Part shown: piece after piece, positions 1 through 7,831 of the stretch
How the letters are laid out: each line of letters starts with the position of its first letter
Numbering within the stretch: position 1 is the stretch's first letter
Assembly: GCA_038138145.1 (NCBI GenBank)
Contig: JAYQDD010000011.1
Span: 1-34,451, forward strand
From: UBA3537 sp038138145
GTDB lineage: Bacteria > Bacteroidota > Bacteroidia > Flavobacteriales > Flavobacteriaceae
DNA length: 34,451 bases
Direction of reading: 5' to 3'
The notes under the pieces: model-generated
Database searches by the model: none
What the model saw: only the letters and a program-made list of their open reading frames with translations
What the model was told of the DNA's origin: nothing
Made by a program: the position numbers and the translations under genes

Positions 1-1499
1 TCAATCATTTGTGGTAAACCGTCTACATAATATACTGGAAATGGCTCACCCCAATAGCGCTGTCTAGAAAATACCGCATCGCGTAGGCGGTAATTTACTT
101 TGCCCTCCCCTTGATTGATTTTTTCTAACGCTTCTATTGCTGATTTGGTTGCAGCTTTAAAATCTAATCCATCCAAAAATTGACTATTCCCGATTTTAGT
201 TTTTGACTTATCCGTGAATGCTTCTTCTGAAATATCAATACCATCAAAAATATTAGGTATAGGAATATTAAAATGTTTTGCGAAGTCATAATCTCTTTGA
301 TCGCCACAAGGTACGGCCATTACAGCACCTGTTCCATAGCCCGCCAACACATAATCACCAATCCAAATAGGAATAGGTTCTTTGGAAAATGGATGCTCAG
401 CATAAGCACCTGTAAACACACCCGAAATGGTTTTGATATCGGCCATACGCTCGCGTTCACTACGTTTTGAGGTCGCTAAAATATATTCTTCTACTGCAGA
501 CTTCTGAGCTTCTGTAGTGATGGATTTTACCAATTCATGTTCTGGTGCTAAAGTCATAAATGAAACGCCAAAAATCGTATCAGGTCGGGTAGTAAACACT
601 TCAATTGTAGTCTTATGACCTACAACATTAAAGCGTACAGACGCTCCTACAGATTTTCCAATCCAATTGCGTTGACTTTCTTTGAGTGCATCTGTCCAGT
701 CTATTTTTTCTAAACCCGTCAAGAGTCGATCGGCATAGGCAGAAATACGCATACTCCATTGTGTCATTTTTTTCCTAACTACGGTATGACCTCCACGTTC
801 TGAAACTCCATTAACAATCTCATCATTGGCCAGTACCGTTCCTAATTCTGGACACCAGTTCACTTCTGCTTCTGCCAAATACGTCAGGCGGTATTGTAAA
901 AGAATGTTTTGCTGTTCTTTATCCGAAAAATCGTTCCATTCTTGAGCAGAAAACAGTTGCACATCATCATCACAAACGGCATTAATATTTTTATTCCCTT
1001 CTTTGGAAAAGTGTGCAATTAGCTCAGAAATGGGTTTTGCTTTATCGGCCGTTTTATTATACCATGAGTTGAACAATTGAATAAAAATCCATTGGGTCCA
1101 TTTGTAATATTCTGGTGATGAGGTGCGAACTTCACGGCTCCAATCAAAAGAAAACCCAATTTGATCCAATTGACGGCGGTAGGTGTTTATATTCTCTTCA
1201 GTAGTCACTGCAGGATGTTGTCCTGTTTGTATGGCGTATTGCTCGGCAGGAAGACCAAAACTATCATAACCCTGAGGATGCAAAACATTAAATCCTTTGT
1301 GACGCTTGTAACGCGCATAAATATCAGAAGCAATGTAGCCAAGCGGATGCCCTACATGTAGCCCAGCTCCACTGGGGTAAGGAAACATATCTAAAACATA
1401 ATATTTGGGTTGATCACCTCCTGTTTTTGCTCTAAATGTATTGTTGTTTGCCCAATAGTTTTGCCATTTGGCTTCAATTTCTCTGAAATTGTATGTCAT
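1..1499 (-). CDS. leuS: Leucyl-tRNA synthetase, 5' part (cut by window edge)
   Basis: Class I aminoacyl-tRNA synthetase that charges tRNA-Leu in the cytoplasm. The reading frame is open from ATG at 1499 to the window edge, giving about 499 residues of a protein that is usually over 900 residues long in this phylum. The N-terminus reads MTYNFREIEAKWQNYW. The class I HIGH motif is present as HVGH at about residues 48-51, after FPYPSGAGL. The CP1 editing-domain signature TTRPDTIFG is visible further on, followed by the sequence returning to the catalytic core near RQRYWGEPFP. The segment between about residues 120 and 200 is long, as expected for Bacteroidota LeuRS. The KMSKS loop and anticodon domain lie outside the window. 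It is divergent from ftsX across a 77-base gap. The call is secure; only the C-terminal part is unseen. Confidence 0.97.
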   Translation of the reverse strand, partial: MTYNFREIEAKWQNYWANNNTFRAKTGGDQPKYYVLDMFPYPSGAGLHVGHPLGYIASDIYARYKRHKGFNVLHPQGYDSFGLPAEQYAIQTGQHPAVTTEENINTYRRQLDQIGFSFDWSREVRTSSPEYYKWTQWIFIQLFNSWYNKTADKAKPISELIAHFSKEGNKNINAVCDDDVQLFSAQEWNDFSDKEQQNILLQYRLTYLAEAEVNWCPELGTVLANDEIVNGVSERGGHTVVRKKMTQWSMRISAYADRLLTGLEKIDWTDALKESQRNWIGKSVGASVRFNVVGHKTTIEVFTTRPDTIFGVSFMTLAPEHELVKSITTEAQKSAVEEYILATSKRSERERMADIKTISGVFTGAYAEHPFSKEPIPIWIGDYVLAGYGTGAVMAVPCGDQRDYDFAKHFNIPIPNIFDGIDISEEAFTDKSKTKIGNSQFLDGLDFKAATKSAIEALEKINQGEGKVNYRLRDAVFSRQRYWGEPFPVYYVDGLPQMI

Positions 1500-1519
1500 G
1501 ATTCCTACTTTATTGATTG

Positions 1520-1527
1520 CAAATTTA
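1520..1527 (-). promoter_or_regulatory. Putative leuS promoter -7 box
   Basis: Read on the minus strand this is TAAATTTG, a full match to the Bacteroidota -7 consensus TAnnTTTG, about 20 bases upstream of the leuS ATG. No TTG lies at the usual 19-21 base spacing, so only the -7 element supports the call. Confidence 0.35.
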
Positions 1528-1576
1528 CATTTTATTTGAGGAAGTTTTATATTTTTACAAAACCAAGATTATAACT

Positions 1577-2455
1577 ATGGGTTCAACATTTGAAAAGCAT
1601 CAAAAACGACGATTGATTTCCTCCTATTTTTCGGTTGTTATCAGTATTAGTTTGGTACTGTTTTTATTGGGGGTTTTAGGGATTTTGCTGATTAATGCAA
1701 AACACATTTCTGATGAATTCAAAGAAAAGGTAGTCCTCACGATTTATTTGGAAGACGAAACAAAACCCATAGAAATTAATCAACTAAAAAAAAGTTTGAG
1801 TTTAGCCAATTATGTAAAGCAAACACGATTCATCTCCAAAGACGAAGCCGCAGTGTTTATGACCGCAGAATATGGTAAAGATTTTTTAGACGATGTGGGC
1901 TACAATCCTTTGAAGAATTCATTGGAAGTCAATTTGTTAGCACCCTATGTTACTGCAAAACGACTGGATAGCATTTCCGAAAAAGCCCTGCAGAAAAATT
2001 TTGTTGAAGATGTGAAATACGATAAGGATTTGGTTTCACTTATGAACAGTAATGTAAAACGCATTGGATTTTGGATTTTGATCATTAGTGGGGTGTTTGC
2101 GTTGATTGCAATGTTGCTCATCAACAGTTCTATTCGCCTAGCGGTGTACTCCAAACGCTTTTCCATCAAAACCATGCAAATGGTGGGGGCCACAAAACAA
2201 TTCATCAGAAGGCCCTTTGTGATGAGAAATATACGTTTGGGAATTTTGGGGGCGCTTTTGGGAATCGGTGCGAATGGCCTACTCATCTATTATTTAAACG
2301 CTTCATTTCCAGAACTAAAACTCATCAATTACCCAATTGAGTTGGGTGCTTTATTTTTAAGCATCTTACTGATTGGTATATTCATTACATGGATCAGCAC
2401 TCATTTGGCAACACAGCGTTTTTTAAACCTTAAAACAGATCAACTTTATTACTAA
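1577..2455 (+). CDS. ftsX: Cell division protein FtsX (ABC transporter permease-like)
   Basis: Inner-membrane partner of the ATPase FtsE. In well-studied bacteria FtsEX couples divisome activity to control of peptidoglycan hydrolases. The 292-residue product has the FtsX plan: a short basic cytoplasmic N-terminus, TM1 at about 19-40, a periplasmic domain of about 120 residues, then three closely spaced membrane segments at about 165-190, 220-243 and 258-281. The cytoplasmic loop containing SKRFSIKTMQMVGATKQFI is the characteristic FtsX/MacB permease motif. The open frame extends upstream to 1517, but the MGSTFEKHQKRR start at 1577 gives the usual length and leaves room for a promoter. ftsE is not in the window. 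The next genes are DUF3098 (12 bases on), uppP and truB, probably one transcript. Confidence 0.93.
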   Translation: MGSTFEKHQKRRLISSYFSVVISISLVLFLLGVLGILLINAKHISDEFKEKVVLTIYLEDETKPIEINQLKKSLSLANYVKQTRFISKDEAAVFMTAEYGKDFLDDVGYNPLKNSLEVNLLAPYVTAKRLDSISEKALQKNFVEDVKYDKDLVSLMNSNVKRIGFWILIISGVFALIAMLLINSSIRLAVYSKRFSIKTMQMVGATKQFIRRPFVMRNIRLGILGALLGIGANGLLIYYLNASFPELKLINYPIELGALFLSILLIGIFITWISTHLATQRFLNLKTDQLYY

Positions 2456-2467
2456 AATTAAAATCTT

Positions 2468-2719
2468 ATGGGAGAGAAAAAACGTAAAGAAGCAACAAAA
2501 CAAAACTTTGTTTTTGAAAAAAGAAACTATGTCTGGATGTTTATTGGTTTGGGCTTTATAGCGCTTGGATTTATCCTTATGGCTGGTGGAGGGTCCGATG
2601 ACCCTAATGTGTTTAGCGATGCTATTTTTAACATTCAACGCATTCGTATAGCACCAACACTTATCCTTATTGGCTTTGGTATTCAAGTGTACGCCATCCT
2701 TCTAAAACCCAAAGCATAA
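2468..2719 (+). CDS. DUF3098 family small membrane protein
   Basis: An 83-residue protein with a charged cytoplasmic N-terminus (MGEKKRKEATKQNFVFEKRNY), a membrane segment at about residues 23-40, a short loop with GGGSDDPNVFSDAIFNIQRIR, and a second membrane segment at about 62-79. The size, two-TM plan and the FDAIF-IQRI-like loop match the DUF3098 family of Bacteroidota as I remember it. Function is unknown. It lies 12 bases after ftsX, and its TAA stop is immediately followed by the GTG start of uppP, which suggests translational coupling and a role connected to the envelope. The link with FtsX or UppP is inferred only from gene order. Confidence 0.85.
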   Translation: MGEKKRKEATKQNFVFEKRNYVWMFIGLGFIALGFILMAGGGSDDPNVFSDAIFNIQRIRIAPTLILIGFGIQVYAILLKPKA

Positions 2720-3511
2720 GTGGATTTTTTAGACAGTCTTCTTTTAGGAGTTATTCAAGGGCTTACAGAATTTTTGCCCGTTTCTTCTAGTGGGCATTTG
2801 GAATTGGGCAAAGCATTGCTTGGCGATGATTCTATGCCAAAAGAAAGTATGATTTTTACGGTTGTCCTTCATTTTGCAACAGCGCTAAGTACTATCGTTG
2901 TTTTTCGAAAAGACATCTTGGAAATCATCCGAGAATTATTAAAATTTGAATGGAATACCAACACACAATTTATTTTTAAAATTATAATTTCAATGATTCC
3001 TGCGGCCTTAATTGGCGTGTTTTTCGAAACGGAATTGGAGTCTTTGTTTTCAAAAAACATCGTTTTGGTCGGGGCTATGCTTGTCATTACGGGATTTTTG
3101 CTGCTGTTGGCCGATCGGGCACAAAACACTTCAAAAGATGTGCGTTTCAAAAGTGCATTTACAATTGGACTTGCTCAAGCCATCGCTATACTTCCCGGGA
3201 TTTCAAGATCGGGGGCCACAATTTCAACCGCCGTACTGCTAGGTATCGATAAAACCAAAGCGGCTCGCTTTTCATTTTTGATGGTGATTCCTTTAATTTT
3301 TGGGAAAATCTTTAAAGATATTTTTAGCGGTGAATTGACCTATGAAAGTGCACAATTTTCATCATTAAGCATTGGCTTTTTAGCGGCTTTTGTATCTGGT
3401 TTTTTTGCATGTACATGGATGATTAGATTGGTGAAAAATAGCCAATTGAAATATTTTGCGTACTACTGTGGTATTGTTGGGTTAATGGCCATTTGTTCAA
3501 CTTATTTTTAA
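2720..3511 (+). CDS. uppP: Undecaprenyl-diphosphatase (UppP/BacA)
   Basis: Integral membrane phosphatase that converts undecaprenyl diphosphate to undecaprenyl phosphate, recycling the lipid carrier for peptidoglycan and surface polysaccharides; overexpression is known to give bacitracin resistance. The 263-residue product carries both family signatures: QGLTEFLPVSSSGHL near the N-terminus (Q13 and E17 of the [E/Q]xxxE motif, H26) and PGISRSGATI at about 159-168 (R163), with about eight hydrophobic segments. Translation starts at GTG directly after the DUF3098 stop; no ATG near this position gives the full first motif. truB starts 3 bases after its stop, so it sits in the ftsX-DUF3098-uppP-truB transcript. 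Confidence 0.96.
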   Translation: MDFLDSLLLGVIQGLTEFLPVSSSGHLELGKALLGDDSMPKESMIFTVVLHFATALSTIVVFRKDILEIIRELLKFEWNTNTQFIFKIIISMIPAALIGVFFETELESLFSKNIVLVGAMLVITGFLLLLADRAQNTSKDVRFKSAFTIGLAQAIAILPGISRSGATISTAVLLGIDKTKAARFSFLMVIPLIFGKIFKDIFSGELTYESAQFSSLSIGFLAAFVSGFFACTWMIRLVKNSQLKYFAYYCGIVGLMAICSTYF

Positions 3512-3514
3512 GGG

Positions 3515-4210
3515 ATGAAAACCGTTGAAGACTTTAAAAATGGTCAGTTATTATTAATCGATAAGCCCTTAGCGTGGACCTCTTTTCAAGTGGTTAATAA
3601 ACTGCGTTGGCATATTCGTAAAACATTTAATCTTAAAAAAATAAAAGTAGGTCATGCAGGTACTTTAGACCCTTTGGCAACTGGGCTTTTATTGATTTGT
3701 ACTGGGAAAAAAACCAAACAAATTGAGCAATATCAAGCACAAACAAAAACGTATACTGGAACACTAGTTTTGGGCAGTACAACCCCGTCTTATGACTTAG
3801 AAACTGAGGTGGATGCCACATACCCAACGGCACATATTACAGAGGAATTAATCCATCAAACTACGAAACAATTTGAGGGCAAGATACAACAACAACCTCC
3901 AGTTTTTTCGGCACTTAAGAAAGATGGAAAACGACTGTATGAATTTGCTAGAGCAGGAAAAGACGTGACCATTCCGACAAGAGAAATTTGTATCGATTAT
4001 TTTAAAATCAAAGCCCTACGAGGACACGAAATTGATTTTGAAGTACAGTGTAGTAAAGGCACCTACATTCGATCTTTGGCGCACGACTTTGGTAGAGCAC
4101 TAAATTCTGGTGCACATCTCTCTGCATTACGCCGAACAAAAATTGGCGATTTTTCTGTAGAAAATGCTATTTCTGTTAATGCTTTTATTGAAAGTTTAAA
4201 AAAGGAATAA
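3515..4210 (+). CDS. truB: tRNA pseudouridine(55) synthase TruB
   Basis: Makes pseudouridine-55 in the T-loop of elongator tRNAs. The 231-residue protein has the catalytic motif GHAGTLDPLATGLL with the nucleophilic aspartate at residue 52, an N-terminal LLLIDKPLAWTSFQVV segment typical of TruB, and the late motif CSKGTYIRSLAHDFG. It lacks a long C-terminal PUA extension, giving a short form as usual in this phylum. The start is 3 bases after uppP, showing tight operon packing. The glycosylase gene follows 19 bases downstream. Confidence 0.96.
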   Translation: MKTVEDFKNGQLLLIDKPLAWTSFQVVNKLRWHIRKTFNLKKIKVGHAGTLDPLATGLLLICTGKKTKQIEQYQAQTKTYTGTLVLGSTTPSYDLETEVDATYPTAHITEELIHQTTKQFEGKIQQQPPVFSALKKDGKRLYEFARAGKDVTIPTREICIDYFKIKALRGHEIDFEVQCSKGTYIRSLAHDFGRALNSGAHLSALRRTKIGDFSVENAISVNAFIESLKKE

Positions 4211-4229
4211 TTTTTGTTAAAACATAATT

Positions 4230-4799
4230 ATGACAAAAAAACAACGTTGTGGTTGGTGCGAAGGCGACCCCTTGTACGAACAATACCACGATACCGAATG
4301 GGGTGTCCCGCTTTTTGATGATCAAAAACTATTTGAATTTCTTATGCTCGAAACCTTTCAAGCGGGGCTGAGTTGGATTACCGTTTTGAGAAAACGAGAA
4401 CATTTTAGAGCTGCTTTTGATGATTTTGATTACAAAAAAATCGCGAAGAATACTAATGGCAAATTTCAAGACCTGGTACAAAACAAAGGCATTATACGGA
4501 ACAAGCTTAAAATAAAAGCGGCCATTACCAATGCTCAAGCTTTTATCAAAATTCAAGAAGAATTTGGAAGTTTTAGCTACTATATTTGGGGATTTACAGA
4601 TGGTAAACCTATAAAAAATCAATTTTCGGACTACAAAGCAATCCCCGCCAACACCCCTTTGAGTGATGTCATCAGTACCGATTTAAAAACACGTGGATTC
4701 AAATTTGTTGGGAGTACCGTGGTTTATGCGCACATGCAAGCCACAGGGATGGTCAATGACCACGAAACAAGTTGTTTTCGTTATGATGAAGTCTCTTAA
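4230..4799 (+). CDS. tag: DNA-3-methyladenine glycosylase I
   Basis: Base-excision repair enzyme that removes 3-methyladenine from alkylated DNA. The 189-residue protein fits the TAG family in length. The zinc snap can be placed by alignment to the E. coli enzyme: C7 in RCGWC, H20 in YHDTEWG, H178 and C182 in DHETSC. E41 in LMLETFQAGLSW corresponds to the base-recognition/catalytic glutamate. It ends the plus-strand ftsX-truB run and its stop overlaps by 4 bases, tail to tail, with the convergent ppk2 gene; no terminator hairpin separates them. Confidence 0.95.
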   Translation: MTKKQRCGWCEGDPLYEQYHDTEWGVPLFDDQKLFEFLMLETFQAGLSWITVLRKREHFRAAFDDFDYKKIAKNTNGKFQDLVQNKGIIRNKLKIKAAITNAQAFIKIQEEFGSFSYYIWGFTDGKPIKNQFSDYKAIPANTPLSDVISTDLKTRGFKFVGSTVVYAHMQATGMVNDHETSCFRYDEVS

Positions 4800-5563
4800 T
4801 TGTAAGGCACAAGCTCCAAAAGTTTTTGCACAACCTCTACCCTTGCTTTCATTTTTCTATTCGCCTTTATAACAATCCAAGGGGCAAGTTTGGTATTTGT
4901 TTTTTCAAACATTTGTTCTTTGTAGTGCGTATAGTCATCCCAGCGCTCTAGCGCCGTTTGGTCTACAGGACTAAACTTCCATTTTTTGACTGGACTGGCT
5001 TTGATATCATTAAAACGACGTGCTTGTTCATCTTTTGAAATAGAAAAATAAAATTTCACCAAACGAACACCAGACTCGACCAACATTTGTTCAAAATTGT
5101 TTACTTGGTTCATGAAAATCTTGTACTCTTCATCAGTACAAAATCCATTGACTGGCTCCACCACAGCACGATTGTACCAGCTACGGTCAAAAAAAGTGAT
5201 TTGTCCACCTCGTGGTAAATTTTTTATATACCGCTGAAAATACCACTGCCCTTGTTCCTCTGGAGTCGGTTTAGGTAGGGCCACCACATTAAATTCTCTT
5301 GGATTCAAATGTTGTGTAATTCTTCGAATGGCACCCCCTTTTCCGGCCGCATCGCGCCCTTCAAAAATAACAACAAGTTTTTCTTGCTCTGTTTCAACCC
5401 ATTGTTGCAGCTTTATTAATTCCTCTTGCAATTTTTTGAGCTTGTCTTCATAATTTATAATACGCAAGGCCTTAGTTGTGGTCATATCTTCTTCTTTTAG
5501 AAAAAGTTTTAGTCCACGTTTGGAGTTTAATTTTTTTATATTTTTTGGTGTTAATGCACTCAT
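4796..5563 (-). CDS. ppk2: Polyphosphate kinase 2, class I (second copy of tandem pair)
   Basis: P-loop kinase family that transfers phosphate between polyphosphate and nucleoside diphosphates; class I single-domain members generally act on NDPs. The 255-residue protein has Walker A EGRDAAGKGG (about 68-77), the Walker B/lid motif FFDRSWYNRA (124-133) and the later KFYFSISKDEQ and KKWKFSPVD segments. It starts 2 bases after the stop of the upstream paralogue. The two share the whole domain but differ at the N-terminus; this copy has a basic start (KNIKKLNSKRGLKLF). The 3' end overlaps the tag gene by 4 bases. ADP/GDP preference cannot be read from the sequence with confidence. Confidence 0.93.
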   Translation of the reverse strand: MSALTPKNIKKLNSKRGLKLFLKEEDMTTTKALRIINYEDKLKKLQEELIKLQQWVETEQEKLVVIFEGRDAAGKGGAIRRITQHLNPREFNVVALPKPTPEEQGQWYFQRYIKNLPRGGQITFFDRSWYNRAVVEPVNGFCTDEEYKIFMNQVNNFEQMLVESGVRLVKFYFSISKDEQARRFNDIKASPVKKWKFSPVDQTALERWDDYTHYKEQMFEKTNTKLAPWIVIKANRKMKARVEVVQKLLELVPYN

Positions 5564-5565
5564 CG

Positions 5566-6420
5566 TTAATCAATTTGGGTAATCAGTCTATGATAGCGTT
5601 GAACCACATTTGGGTCGGGTAAAATAGTGGTCTTTGAACTGCCTTTTCGGTCATATTCAAACTTAGAAAGTACATGCCGAATACTTTCCAATCGAGCTTC
5701 TTTTTTGTTATTAGTCTTAATAATGATCCAAGGGCTAAAAGACGTATGGGTTTTGCTAAACATTTGCTCTTTATAAGTCGTATATAAATCCCAACGCTTT
5801 TGTCCTTCTTTGTCAACAGGACTAAACTTCCATTGTTTTAATGGATTGGCCAATCGAGAATTGAACCGCCTCAATTGTTCATCTTTTGAAATGGAAAACC
5901 AAAATTTAATGATGATTACTCCGTCTTCATAAAGCATGTGCTCAAATTCGGGCACCTGAACCATGTATTTGTTGTATTGCTCATCAGTGCAGAAACCCAT
6001 GACAGGTTCTACAACAGCACGGTTGTACCAACTGCGGTCAAAAAAGACCAATTCGCCTGGTTCTGGTAATTCTTTTATGTATCGTCTAAAATACCATTGT
6101 CCTTGTTCTACTTCAGTAGGTTTTGTAAGTGCTACCACACGCATAGAACGTGGATTCAAATGTTCCGTAAAACGACGAATAGCACCCCCTTTACCAGCCG
6201 CATCACGTCCTTCAAAAATGACACAAACACGCTTTTTTTGTTTGGCCACCCATTGTTGCAAATCAACAAGTTCTGCTTGAAGTTTCAACAGCTCAGTCTC
6301 GTAATGAACACTCTCGAGAATAGCTGCATATTTCTTTGGTTCTAATGTTGATTTTAGAACGGATTTGAACGACGCTGCATCGGAAAATGATTCGAAATCT
6401 TTCTGTGATAAAGTGCTCAT
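5566..6420 (-). CDS. ppk2: Polyphosphate kinase 2, class I (first copy of tandem pair)
   Basis: Paralogue of the gene directly downstream. The 284-residue product has Walker A EGRDAAGKGG (about 70-79), FFDRSWYNRAVVEPV (126-140), KFWFSISKDEQ and QWKFSPVD in the same order as its neighbour. It is longer at the C-terminus, with an extra tail of about 25 residues (KGSSKTTILPDPNVVQRYHRL). The family uses polyphosphate as phosphate donor for nucleotides, or the reverse. It lies 38 bases after the DUF3127 gene and reads in the same direction, so all four genes from 7713 down to 4796 are probably one transcript. The two copies may be a duplication with split nucleotide preference or a hetero-oligomer. 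Confidence 0.93.
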   Translation of the reverse strand: MSTLSQKDFESFSDAASFKSVLKSTLEPKKYAAILESVHYETELLKLQAELVDLQQWVAKQKKRVCVIFEGRDAAGKGGAIRRFTEHLNPRSMRVVALTKPTEVEQGQWYFRRYIKELPEPGELVFFDRSWYNRAVVEPVMGFCTDEQYNKYMVQVPEFEHMLYEDGVIIIKFWFSISKDEQLRRFNSRLANPLKQWKFSPVDKEGQKRWDLYTTYKEQMFSKTHTSFSPWIIIKTNNKKEARLESIRHVLSKFEYDRKGSSKTTILPDPNVVQRYHRLITQID

Positions 6421-6458
6421 AGGTTAGATTTAAGAATTAATCATAAGCCTTGTCAAGA

Positions 6459-6836
6459 TTAAAACGGCAAATCGTCTGGTTCATTGTCTTTGAGGTCAGA
6501 AGCTGGTTCAAAAGCTTCCATTGGGGGCACAGGAGGGGCTGCAGCAGGGGCTTGAGCTTGTTGTAAACTATCAATACGCCAACCTTGAATTGAGTTAAAA
6601 TGCTTGGTTTCTCCCTGAGGACTCACCCACTCACGTCCACGCAAGTTTATTCCTACTTTGACTTGTTGACCAACCTGAAAATTGTTTAACAATTCTGTTT
6701 TGTCCTGTACAAAATCAACCGACAAGTGTTGTGGATATTGCTCTTCGGTGGTAACCACCAATTCACGTTTTCTAAAACCATTTGACCCTACGGTTTGTGT
6801 TTCGCCAATGAGCTTAATTTTTCCTTGAATTTCCAT
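6459..6836 (-). CDS. DUF3127 protein, OB-fold/SSB-like
   Basis: A 125-residue protein. Residues 1-90 read as a small beta barrel (MEIQGKIKLIGETQTVGSNGF ... ELVVTT ... GQQVKVGINLRGREW ... FNSIQGWRID), matching the DUF3127 family and resembling single-stranded-DNA-binding OB folds. A low-complexity Ala/Pro/Gln linker (about 92-106) leads to an acidic tail ending DDLPF. This closely resembles the conserved DDDIPF tip of bacterial SSB, which recruits repair and replication partners. It is smaller than canonical SSB and unlikely to be the only SSB of the cell. It lies 19 bases after the flavin reductase-like gene and 38 before ppk2. DNA binding is inferred from the fold and tail, not shown. Confidence 0.8.
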   Translation of the reverse strand: MEIQGKIKLIGETQTVGSNGFRKRELVVTTEEQYPQHLSVDFVQDKTELLNNFQVGQQVKVGINLRGREWVSPQGETKHFNSIQGWRIDSLQQAQAPAAAPPVPPMEAFEPASDLKDNEPDDLPF

Positions 6837-6855
6837 GTTTAAATTTACGTTTGTT

Positions 6856-7713
6856 TTATTTTAATAATATACACCATGCTTTATGTACTTGACCATTACG
6901 CAAATATTCTTGAGCTTTTTGGTGTTTTTCTTTTGTTGTTTTTAGTTCTTGATGAATGTTTTCTGCCCAAAACTCATCGACTTCAGTTGTTGAAGGCAAA
7001 GCTTCTACGTTGCCCAATAGCCCTAAATCGTTTCCAGTAAGAACTTTGCTTTCGCGCACAATTTTAGGCAATGCATCTACACCAATCCCCAACGTTCTAA
7101 GGGGTTTGGGAATTTCTAAAAATCCTTCCTTGGCTCGAATATAATAACTTCCGCCACCACGTGCAACCAAATCCAGTTTTTCTTGATCAATTCCTCCATC
7201 TGTATTTAACACATCATCAGAAACATGAAGCTTAACAACCTCGCAAATCACTAAATTTCCAGCGCCATGCTCGATCCCTAAGGGTTTGATTTCGATGACT
7301 TTACACTCCATTTGAATGGGGGACTCTTCGACACGAAAGGGCTGCACCAAATCGGATTCAATCATGGTTAGTCCAGATTTCTCAAACTCATTTATCCCTT
7401 TAGCGTATTCTGTGCTGCTGAGCGACATTTGTTGAATCATGGGGTAATGCACGACATTGATGACCACTTCTTTGACTTCTTGAACATTTTCGAGGGTGTG
7501 TTTTATGGAGTTGTCGCGTACACGACGTGCTGAAGAAAAAATCAGAATCGGTGGATTGGAACTAAAAATATTGTAAAAACTAAATGGAGATAAGTTGGGA
7601 TTTCCTTGAGCATCAATTGTACTGGCAAACGCAATGGGCCGTGGTGCTACAGCACTCGAGAGGAGGGCTTGCATTTGCTGAATGGTGCAATCTTTAGGTT
7701 CAAAGGAAGTCAT
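6856..7713 (-). CDS. Flavin reductase-like FMN-binding protein
   Basis: A 285-residue protein of the flavin reductase-like / FMN-binding split-barrel superfamily. Signature segments are VAPRPIAFASTIDAQGNPNLSPFSFYNIFSSNPPILIFSS near the N-terminus and RVRDNSIKHTLEN after it, the region that binds FMN phosphate in relatives. The C-terminal 90 residues (after GGGSYYIRAK) are an added helical extension common in the long Bacteroidota form. The substrate is unknown: relatives include NAD(P)H:flavin oxidoreductases and proteins with no known activity. It is first in the operon with DUF3127 and two ppk2 genes. The start at 7713 is the first ATG giving the SFEPKD N-terminus. Confidence 0.85.
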   Translation of the reverse strand: MTSFEPKDCTIQQMQALLSSAVAPRPIAFASTIDAQGNPNLSPFSFYNIFSSNPPILIFSSARRVRDNSIKHTLENVQEVKEVVINVVHYPMIQQMSLSSTEYAKGINEFEKSGLTMIESDLVQPFRVEESPIQMECKVIEIKPLGIEHGAGNLVICEVVKLHVSDDVLNTDGGIDQEKLDLVARGGGSYYIRAKEGFLEIPKPLRTLGIGVDALPKIVRESKVLTGNDLGLLGNVEALPSTTEVDEFWAENIHQELKTTKEKHQKAQEYLRNGQVHKAWCILLK

Positions 7714-7831
7714 GTGCTTAAATATATAACAAAATTAACAAATATGTCGGGAGATAAAAGCAGATGACAGAAATTTAAAACAATAATATCAACATAATTA
7801 CATTATATTTAGTGTTGAAAAAATTAGTCCA

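Noticed and set aside
1945..2286. 113-residue open frame antisense to ftsX
   Set aside because: Shadow of the ftsX frame; no recognisable protein features.
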